Assembly: GCA_017470425.1 (NCBI GenBank)
Contig: JAFUYT010000016.1
Coordinates: 1 to 64,000 of the forward strand
Direction: 5' to 3'
Origin: Bacteroidaceae bacterium
GTDB lineage: Bacteria; Bacteroidota; Bacteroidia; Bacteroidales; Bacteroidaceae
DNA: 64,000 bases
Shown: positions 44,576-51,000 of the stretch, piece after piece
How the letters are laid out: each line of letters begins with the position of its first letter
How positions within the stretch are numbered: the stretch's first letter is position 1
Notes under the pieces: generated by a model
Seen by the model: the letters and a program-made list of their open reading frames with translations, nothing else
Databases searched by the model: none
What the model was told of the DNA's origin: nothing
Position numbers and translations under genes: made by a program

Positions 44576-45886
44576 ATGAATCTATCTCATAAATTGGCAT
44601 TATCCATTGCCCTCACCATTGCACAAGTACAGTTATCTGCTCAAGAAACCACTCCCCTCCCTACCGCTCGGCGCTCTGCGACGCTTGACACTTCAAGAAG
44701 GGAGGGGCCGGGGGGAGAGTCCGCTCCCACCCTGGACATGACCAACGGCGTGGTCCCCATCGCCGACAACCGCGGCTTCACGCTCAAGAGCAAGGACGAG
44801 CGCTTCATCTTCAAGCCCTACCTGATGCTGCAGACCTCCGGCAACTTCAACTGGTACGACGACGAGGGCCTCGACAAGGCTTACAATCAGGACAACGTGG
44901 CCAACAGCGGCTTCGCCATCCCCAACGCCATCCTGGGCTTCACCGGCAAGGCCTTCGGCAAGATCGACTACAACCTCTGCATCAACGCCGCCGCCAGCGG
45001 GCAGGCCATCCTGCAGCAGGCATGGATCGACTACGGCATCAACCAGAACGCCCACTTCCGCGTGGGTAAGTTCAAGACGCCGTTCTCCCACGCCTACCTG
45101 ACCACGCTGGGCGAGACGCTCCTGCCCGTGCTGCCCAACAGCATGACGAAGCAGGTCATCCTGCCCTACTCCCTCAACGCCGTCACCCCCGCCTTCGCCA
45201 CGGGCTTCGACCTCGGCGTGGAGTTCCACGGACTCACCAAATTCGGACTGGGCTACGAGGTGGGCCTCTTCAACGGCACCGGCATCAACACCAACATGGC
45301 CACGAAGACGCTCTCCGACGACCTCCACATCCCCTCGCTCCTCTATGCCGGGCGCCTCACCTACCAGCCCTGGGGCGCCATGCCCACGACACAGGGTAAC
45401 CCCCGGATGCTCGACGAGCGCCGGATGCTCTTCGGTCTCTCTGCCAACTACAACGTCGAGAGTGAGAGCGAGAGCACCAATGACCTGCGCGTAGGCTTCG
45501 AGTTCGCCATGCTCTGGAAGCGCCTCTACGTGGCAGCGGAGGCGTACTACATGAACATCGGCTTCACCGACCGCCAGAAAATCACTGACCACTACCACTA
45601 CTTCGGCGCCTACGCTCAGGTCGGCTACTTCGTCACCCGCTACCTGCAGCCCGCCATCCGCTACGACTTCTACGACCGCAACGGTTTCGGCAACACGGGC
45701 GCCAGCGGCTTCCTCAACTGCCCGGCCGTAGGCATCAACTACTTCATCCCCAAGTGCAACCTGAAGCTCTCGGCCATGTACGAGTACGTCGGCCGCTGGG
45801 GCCACGACACGCAGGTCGATCGCGACATGGACGACCTGGGCGTGAGCACCCACAAGGCGGTCGTGCAGCTGCAATACTCCTTCTAA
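44576..45886 (+). CDS. Outer-membrane porin-like beta-barrel protein 2 (OprO/P-type)
   Basis: 436 residues. A signal peptide (to about LSAQ) is followed by a repeat-derived insert (residues about 27-46), then a porin barrel with phosphate-selective-porin-type features (KPYLMLQTSGNFNWYDDE, LQQAWIDYGINQNAHFRVGKFKTPFS) and a final strand THKAVVQLQYSF with a C-terminal Phe, the usual barrel-assembly signal. It sits between the di-heme oxidoreductase and the cytochrome genes (gaps of 21 and 4 bases), so is co-transcribed with them. Confidence 0.88.
   Translation: MNLSHKLALSIALTIAQVQLSAQETTPLPTARRSATLDTSRREGPGGESAPTLDMTNGVVPIADNRGFTLKSKDERFIFKPYLMLQTSGNFNWYDDEGLDKAYNQDNVANSGFAIPNAILGFTGKAFGKIDYNLCINAAASGQAILQQAWIDYGINQNAHFRVGKFKTPFSHAYLTTLGETLLPVLPNSMTKQVILPYSLNAVTPAFATGFDLGVEFHGLTKFGLGYEVGLFNGTGINTNMATKTLSDDLHIPSLLYAGRLTYQPWGAMPTTQGNPRMLDERRMLFGLSANYNVESESESTNDLRVGFEFAMLWKRLYVAAEAYYMNIGFTDRQKITDHYHYFGAYAQVGYFVTRYLQPAIRYDFYDRNGFGNTGASGFLNCPAVGINYFIPKCNLKLSAMYEYVGRWGHDTQVDRDMDDLGVSTHKAVVQLQYSF
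44654..44707. repeat. Palindromic insert near the porin N-terminus
   Basis: Arms CCCCTCCCT (44654-44662) and AGGGAGGGG (44699-44707) enclose 36 bases; 14 more G-rich bases follow. It adds an Arg/Ser/Gly linker between the signal peptide and the barrel, in frame. Confidence 0.65.
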
Positions 45887-45890
45887 ACAC

Positions 45891-46655
45891 ATGGAACGCA
45901 TGAGATACATCCCGCTACTGCTCGGCGCAGCCCTGGCGCTGGCCACCCTCGCCGCCTGCGACGAAGGCGACATACCGCCCAAGACCTACGAGCGCCAAGC
46001 CACCGGACAGACCATCCACCTCACGGGCCATCTCGAGGGCGTAGGCTCCTGGAGCGACCAGTATCAGGTCGCCCTCGCCGCCTTCGGCACCAACGCAGCA
46101 GGCTCCACAGGCAACTACAGCATGGTGCAGCGCGCCATCATCCCTGCAATGCTGGACAGCGAGGGCAACATCGACATCACGCTGGAGAACGTCGTCAGCC
46201 CCGCCGCCACCGTGGAGCTCTGCGTGACGAACCTCATCCGTCAGCGCGTCGTCAGCTTCGCCACCCTGCAGCTCAGCGACTACACCCGCGAGGAGACCAT
46301 CGAGTGGAACATCGGGCAGATGGACCTGGGCATCTTCACGGCCATCCAGGACATGGTCTTCAACCAGTTCTGCGTCGCCTGCCACGGCAGCGGCGGCCTC
46401 GCCGCAGGCCTCAGCCTGAAGCCCGAGGACAGCTACGCCAACCTGGTGCGCACACCTTCCTCGCGCGTGGAGAACGGCGTGCGCGTCATCCCCAACCGCG
46501 CCAGCGCCAGCGTCCTCTACCAGGTTCTCAACGGCCGCAGCACACCGCGCCTCAACGGCATCCACGGCAACATCATCCAGAACGCGCAGGACGTCTCCTC
46601 GGAGACCCTCACGAACCTCATCACCGACTGGATCAACGACGGCGCCAAGCCCTGA
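45891..46655 (+). CDS. Mono-heme cytochrome c lipoprotein
   Basis: 254 residues with lipobox LAAC (Cys23), so exported and lipid-anchored. One heme-c site FCVACHG (Cys161-His165) lies in the C-terminal half, followed by residues typical of planctomycete-type or DUF1549-like short cytochromes (GLSLKPEDSYANLV...SVLYQVLNG). The N-terminal domain is a beta-rich unknown. It closes the porin-imelysin-DHOR-porin cluster and starts 4 bases after the porin stop. It could accept or donate electrons to the di-heme enzyme. Confidence 0.85.
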   Translation: MERMRYIPLLLGAALALATLAACDEGDIPPKTYERQATGQTIHLTGHLEGVGSWSDQYQVALAAFGTNAAGSTGNYSMVQRAIIPAMLDSEGNIDITLENVVSPAATVELCVTNLIRQRVVSFATLQLSDYTREETIEWNIGQMDLGIFTAIQDMVFNQFCVACHGSGGLAAGLSLKPEDSYANLVRTPSSRVENGVRVIPNRASASVLYQVLNGRSTPRLNGIHGNIIQNAQDVSSETLTNLITDWINDGAKP

Positions 46656-46702
46656 GAGCGTTAATAAACCTAAATGCGTGCGGCGCTTTGGAAAAAGAGC
46701 CG

Positions 46703-46710
46703 TACCTTTG
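46703..46710 (+). promoter_or_regulatory. -7 box for the Rid-family gene
   Basis: TACCTTTG, 9 bases before the ATG at 46720, implying a nearly leaderless mRNA. Confidence 0.6.
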
Positions 46711-46719
46711 CAGTCAATT

Positions 46720-47859
46720 ATGAAACTCGAAAAGATTACCTTCCCAGACCTCGGCGTCAGCGTGGAGCTCTCCACCTTCGACCCCGCAGATAAAGTAACC
46801 GAGCAGCACGCCATTCTCCACGTGGAGCCCCGCGGCGAGCTGTTCGCAGGGCAGTTTGAGCGCATCTACAGCGCCGAGCGAGCCCTCCTGGCACTGCCCC
46901 AATGCGCCGGCGCACGCACCATCTTCAAGCGCTATTTCCTGAGCGACGCCACCAACCAGCAGCCCCTCGTGCGCCTGGACCGCGACTGCTCCGTCAGCTG
47001 CATCCAGCAGGCACCCCTCGACGGCTCCAAGGTGGCAGCGTGGCTCTACATGGTCCGCGACATGGAGGTGGAGAACCAGGACGGACTCGTCATCGCCTCC
47101 CACAACGGCTACCAGCACCTCTGGAAGATGGGGATGCACGTCCACAAGGGCGACAGCGCATGGCAGACGGAGTCGCTCCTCATCGACTACGAGGAGACGC
47201 TGCAGCGCTTCGGCGCCACGCTCGCCGACAACTGCATCCGCACGTGGTTCTACGTCCGCGACGTAGATACGCAGTACGCCGGCATGGTCCGCGCACGCCG
47301 CGAGAACTTCATCGAGCAGGGACTCACCGAGCAGACCCACTACATCACCTCCACCGGCATCGGAGGACTGCCCGCTGACACCCGCGCACTCGTGCAGCTC
47401 GGCACCTACGCCCTCACAGGCTTCGAGCCCCGCCAGCAACGCTACCTCTACGCCAAGACACACCTCAACCCCACCTACGAGTACGGCGTCACCTTCGAGC
47501 GCGGCACCGTCATGGAGTATGGCGACCGCGCGCACGTATATATCAGCGGTACCGCCAGCATCAACAACAAGGGCGAGGTCGTGCACGTGGGCGACATCGT
47601 GCGCCAGACGGAGCGGATGTGGGAGAACGTGGGCGCCCTCCTCGCCGAGGCCGGCAGCGGCTTCCAGGACATCGCGCAGATCATCGTCTATCTGCGCGAC
47701 GCCGCCGACTACCAGACCGTCCGCGCCATGTTCGACCAGAAGTTCCCCGAGACACCCTACGTCATCACCCTCGCACCCGTCTGCCGACCCACATGGCTCA
47801 TCGAGATGGAGTGCGTAGCCATCCGCCCCGACGGCAACCCCGCCTTCCGAGACTTCTAA
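46720..47859 (+). CDS. Rid/YjgF-family protein with chorismatase-like N-terminal region
   Basis: 379 residues. The C-terminal 130 residues (from about 250, VMEYGDRAHVYISGTASINNKGEVVHVGDI...IVYLRDAADYQTV...PTWLIEMECVAI) form a Rid-family beta/alpha domain. The N-terminal half resembles FkbO/Hyg5-type chorismatases (ACIQQAPLDGSKVAAWLYMV..., NYQHLW-like), an inactive or unknown relative of the same fold, so it is a two-domain trimer-type protein. Rid proteins deaminate reactive enamines. The key arginine region is not identifiable with certainty. The M16 peptidase begins almost immediately after. Confidence 0.75.
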   Translation: MKLEKITFPDLGVSVELSTFDPADKVTEQHAILHVEPRGELFAGQFERIYSAERALLALPQCAGARTIFKRYFLSDATNQQPLVRLDRDCSVSCIQQAPLDGSKVAAWLYMVRDMEVENQDGLVIASHNGYQHLWKMGMHVHKGDSAWQTESLLIDYEETLQRFGATLADNCIRTWFYVRDVDTQYAGMVRARRENFIEQGLTEQTHYITSTGIGGLPADTRALVQLGTYALTGFEPRQQRYLYAKTHLNPTYEYGVTFERGTVMEYGDRAHVYISGTASINNKGEVVHVGDIVRQTERMWENVGALLAEAGSGFQDIAQIIVYLRDAADYQTVRAMFDQKFPETPYVITLAPVCRPTWLIEMECVAIRPDGNPAFRDF

Positions 47860-47869
47860 AGCAATCACG

Positions 47870-49177
47870 ATAACGAAAGCACAACCCATCACAACCCGCC
47901 AGGCGTTCCTCACCATCGACTACGCCGGCCACCCGCTGCGCGTCGTCCTCGCCCCCTCCCCCACCGACGTGGTCTATGCCGGCATCGCCGTGGCCACCGG
48001 TACGCGCCATGAGCTCGACAGCGAGAGCGGCATGGCGCATCTGGTAGAGCACATGACGTTCAAGGGCACGCCCCGCCTCACCTCCCTGCAGATCCTCAAC
48101 CGCATGGAGCGCGTGGGCGGCGACCTCAACGCCTACACCGGCAAGGAGGAGACCATCTACTACAGCATCTTCCTCCGCCAGCACCTCCGCCGCGCCATCC
48201 CCCTGCTGCTGGACATCGTCTTCCACAGCACCTTCCCCCAGGAGGAGCTCGACAAGGAGGTGGAAGTCGTCATCGACGAGATCGAGAGCTACAACGACTC
48301 ACCCGCCGAGCTCATCTACGACGACTTCGAGAGCCTCCTCTTCCCCGGACAGCCCCTCGGCCGTAAGATCTTGGGCGATGCAGACCACCTCCGCCAGTAC
48401 CGCAGCGCCGACCTCCGCCGCTTCACCGAGCGCAACTACTCCCCCGAACGCGCCCTCCTCTTCGTGAAGGGGAATGTGAGCATCGAGCAAGTCCGCAAAG
48501 CCATCGGCACCGCCGAGCCTGCCAAAGACGCTATAGCCTCTATGACCTCTATAGATTCTATAGATTCTATAGCCTCTATGGCTTCTATAGATTCTATCCC
48601 CCCTTCCCTTACGGGCGGGGGTGGGTCGTCCATCCTCCCCAAGCCCGTCCACCAAGCCCACGTCATGCTGGGCTCACGCGCCTACGCCTACAGCGACCCA
48701 CGCTACTTCGGCCTCTTCCTGCTCAACAACCTCCTCGGCGGCCCCGCCATGAACTCCCGCCTCTCGCTCGCCCTGCGCGAGCGCGCCGGACTGGTCTATA
48801 CGGTAGAGAGCAGCGTGACGGCCTACACCGACACCGGCGTCTGGAGCACCTACTTCGGCTGCGACGCCGCCGACGTCCGCCGTTGCCTACGCCTCGTGGA
48901 GCGCGAGCTGCGACGCCTCATCGATGCGCCCCTCCCGCCGCGCACCCTCGCCGCCGCCAAGACACAGCTGAAAGGGCAGCTGGGCGTTAGCTATGACAAC
49001 TTCGAGAACGCGGCCCTCGGCATGGCCAAGCGCGTCCTCCACGACGGCCGCGTCACCACACCCGCCGAGATCTTCGCCGCCATCGATGCCCTCACCCCCG
49101 CCCTTCTTCAGAACATCGCCGCCGACATCCTCGACCCCGCCCGCCTCACCACCCTCATCTACCAGCCGGAAGCATAG
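47870..49177 (+). CDS. M16-family zinc peptidase, non-canonical start
   Basis: About 435 residues. The zinc motif HLVEH (His57, Glu60, His61) and the downstream Glu in EVEVVIDEIES define an M16 processing-peptidase-like enzyme of the periplasm or envelope. The conserved beginning (RQAFLTIDYAGHPLRVVLAPSPTDVVYAGIAV) is encoded, in frame, from about 47870, but no ATG, GTG or TTG exists between the upstream in-frame stop (47816-47818) and the GTG at 47969. Starting at 47969 would delete the first beta strand. I set the start at the ATA at 47870 (ATC at 47864 also possible), 10 bases after the Rid stop. A repeat-derived insert lies at about residues 221-255. Confidence 0.82.
   Translation: MTKAQPITTRQAFLTIDYAGHPLRVVLAPSPTDVVYAGIAVATGTRHELDSESGMAHLVEHMTFKGTPRLTSLQILNRMERVGGDLNAYTGKEETIYYSIFLRQHLRRAIPLLLDIVFHSTFPQEELDKEVEVVIDEIESYNDSPAELIYDDFESLLFPGQPLGRKILGDADHLRQYRSADLRRFTERNYSPERALLFVKGNVSIEQVRKAIGTAEPAKDAIASMTSIDSIDSIASMASIDSIPPSLTGGGGSSILPKPVHQAHVMLGSRAYAYSDPRYFGLFLLNNLLGGPAMNSRLSLALRERAGLVYTVESSVTAYTDTGVWSTYFGCDAADVRRCLRLVERELRRLIDAPLPPRTLAAAKTQLKGQLGVSYDNFENAALGMAKRVLHDGRVTTPAEIFAAIDALTPALLQNIAADILDPARLTTLIYQPEA
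48531..48630. repeat. Tandem 9-bp array plus palindromic element in the M16 gene
   Basis: A run of TCTATAGAT/TCTATAGCC/TCTATGGCT units (48531-48597) encodes a Ser-Ile-Asp/Ala repeat; it is followed by a G/C-rich element, CCTTCCCTTACGGGCGGG... (48598-48630), similar to the GH20 insert. Both keep the frame. Confidence 0.75.
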
Positions 49178-49386
49178 CCGCCGTGCCCCGGAAGGGTCGC
49201 ATTCTGGCGCACATCCCTAACCTCACCCACCGCCACACCCACCACGGCGAATGTTATCTCGTGGCACCCGCCCCATCATGAGCCATAGCCAGCTTACGAG
49301 CAACGGTTGAGCGTTACAATTTAGTTATTAAGAACATCTAAATTAGCATTAATTTAGTGTTTAGAAACATTTTATTCTGAATAAAT
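49178..49386. other. Intergenic region upstream of the AAA ATPase gene
   Basis: The first half is C-rich with no coding pattern; the second half (49310-49386) is AT-rich, ending in the promoter at 49387-49417. No terminator or RNA structure was identified. Confidence 0.5.
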
Positions 49387-49417
49387 TTTGTGCATTCAAA
49401 CATTCCATTTACCTTTG
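49387..49417 (+). promoter_or_regulatory. Bacteroidetes promoter of the AAA ATPase gene
   Basis: TTTG (49387-49390), exactly 19 bases, then TACCTTTG (49410-49417): a textbook -33/-7 pair, 20 bases before the start codon. Confidence 0.8.
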
Positions 49418-49436
49418 CATCAAAATACGACAAAGT

Positions 49437-50651
49437 ATGATTATGGAAGAGCAGATCGACTATCTGATAAAGATATTCCAGCGCAGGCTGGCATCCACAC
49501 CGATGACCTTCTTTCGGTACCTGTACTCACAAATTGATTGGGACGACACGCTCATAGGCATCAAAGGCCCCAAAGGCTGCGGCAAGTCCACATTACTCCT
49601 GCAGCACATCAAGGAGACGTTTCGCGGTAAGGAACAGGAGAGAGCACTCTACGTCTCGCTCGACAATCTATGGTTCAGCACGCATGACATCTACGACGTT
49701 GTGGAATACCACTACACGCATGGCGGCACCCACCTCTTCATCGACGAAATCCACTACTACAAGCACTGGCAGACCCTCCTTAAGAACCTAAGCGACGACT
49801 ACCCCGGCCTGTACATCGTCTATACCGGTTCGTCCATGCTCCAGATGGAAAGCAGCGAGGGCGATCTGTCACGTCGGCTGACCATGTACGAAATGCGAGG
49901 TCTTTCCTATCGCGAGTATCTCCAGTACGAAGGCATCCTCACGCTTGCCACCATCACACTTGAGTACCTGCTGGCTGAACATGCCAGCATAGCAATGGAA
50001 ATCTGTGAAAAGATAAAAGTTCTGGAGCATTTCAAGAAATATCTGGAAGTGGGCTATTATCCCTTCTATAAAACCGTGCATCACGGCTATTACCAGCGCC
50101 TACAGAATGTTGCCAATCAAGTAATAGAAGTAGATTACCCCAATGTCGATGATGTCACAATATCCACCATCCGAAAGACCAAGAAACTCCTCATGCTCCT
50201 TGCCGAACGCGTTCCGCAGCTACCCAAAATGAACGAGTTGTACAAGGAGCTGGAGACCGATCGCAACCAAGGCCTGAAGATGCTCTATGCCCTTCAACGC
50301 GGAGGTCTTCTTCAGCTGCTGAGCGATAACACTAAGAGTCCCGACAACCTATCCCGTCCCGACAAGATATACATCAGTAATGCGACGATGATGTACGCCC
50401 TGTCGCCGCATATTGACATAGGCACGCTTCGCGAGACATTCTTCTTCAACCAACTGTCACAATCCCACGAAGTACGCTATCCTAACGCCGGTGACTTTAT
50501 CGTTGATAGGAAGTACCTATTTGAGGTCGGAGGTAAAGGGAAGACCTTCGACCAAATCAAGGATATCCCCGACAGTTATCTTGCAGTTGACAATATAGAG
50601 ATTGGCCATAAAAACCGCATCCCCCTTTGGATGTTCGGGCTCTTGTATTAG
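49437..50651 (+). CDS. AAA_14/DUF4143-type ATPase
   Basis: 404 residues. Walker A GPKGCGKST (residues 44-52), Walker B HLFIDEIHYY and the sensor-like YTGSSMLQ (about 125) form the AAA_14 domain, followed by DUF4143 (YLEVGYYPFYK...). Such proteins are widespread, often in variable regions, and are of unknown function. The gene lies directly upstream of the CRISPR locus on the same strand as cas9 but has its own promoter; convergence with the tracrRNA gene places a hairpin between them. Confidence 0.88.
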   Translation: MIMEEQIDYLIKIFQRRLASTPMTFFRYLYSQIDWDDTLIGIKGPKGCGKSTLLLQHIKETFRGKEQERALYVSLDNLWFSTHDIYDVVEYHYTHGGTHLFIDEIHYYKHWQTLLKNLSDDYPGLYIVYTGSSMLQMESSEGDLSRRLTMYEMRGLSYREYLQYEGILTLATITLEYLLAEHASIAMEICEKIKVLEHFKKYLEVGYYPFYKTVHHGYYQRLQNVANQVIEVDYPNVDDVTISTIRKTKKLLMLLAERVPQLPKMNELYKELETDRNQGLKMLYALQRGGLLQLLSDNTKSPDNLSRPDKIYISNATMMYALSPHIDIGTLRETFFFNQLSQSHEVRYPNAGDFIVDRKYLFEVGGKGKTFDQIKDIPDSYLAVDNIEIGHKNRIPLWMFGLLY

Positions 50652-50657
50652 TCCGCC

Positions 50658-50732
50658 ATTTCCCTCACCCTCTCACCGTTTCCCTCACCGTAACCTACTG
50701 ACGGACAACGCGTATGAGAGAGTGAGGGAAAT
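50658..50732. repeat. Inverted repeat between ATPase and tracrRNA genes
   Basis: Arms of 18 bases (50658-50675 and 50715-50732) differ at one position, enclosing 39 bases; the left arm overlaps a tandem TTTCCCTCACC repeat (50659, 50680). It may terminate the ATPase transcript or be a remnant of a small mobile element. Confidence 0.75.
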
Positions 50733-50811
50733 TTCGGCCAAAATAACTTTTGTGGGGAGGGAAACGCCCGACAGCCGACTGGGAATCAGGGAACGCTGGA
50801 GGGGGAGGAAC

Positions 50812-50890
50812 AAAAATGCCCCCGTTGAAGGACGAGGGCGACCTGAATGTCTTCACAACGGAATAATCCTTATTGTGAATTGCTGAAATT
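50812..50890 (-). ncRNA. tracrRNA
   Basis: Minus-strand RNA of about 79 nt, divergent from cas9. Its 5' end AATTTCAGCAATTCACAA pairs with the first 20 nt of the crRNA-sense repeat (GTTGTGAATTGCTTGAAATT): all positions pair except one bulged U and an end wobble. ACAATAAGG follows, the nexus-like sequence of other type II-C tracrRNAs. The 3' end is an 8-bp stem (GCCCTCGT/ACGGGGGC) with loop CCTTCA and then ATTTTT, an intrinsic terminator. A perfect TTTG-N19-TACCTTTG promoter lies immediately upstream. Exact ends are predicted, not measured. Confidence 0.9.
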
Positions 50891-50896
50891 CGAGGG

Positions 50897-50927
50897 CAAA
50901 GGTAGGGATTCATCTCGAAACAGCAAA
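50897..50927 (-). promoter_or_regulatory. Promoter of the tracrRNA
   Basis: On the minus strand: TTTG (50927-50924), 19 bases, TACCTTTG (50904-50897); the predicted transcription start is near 50890. Same architecture as the ATPase gene promoter. Confidence 0.85.
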
Positions 50928-50967
50928 CTTTTCAGCAAACTTTTGCCCATCTTCAAAGTATTTTGCC

Positions 50968-50975
50968 TATTTTTG
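50968..50975 (+). promoter_or_regulatory. -7 box for cas9
   Basis: TATTTTTG with a TTTG 22 bases upstream (50942-50945); the cas9 start codon is 25 bases downstream. Confidence 0.55.
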
Positions 50976-51000
50976 CCCTCAAAACAAACTGATTTACCTT

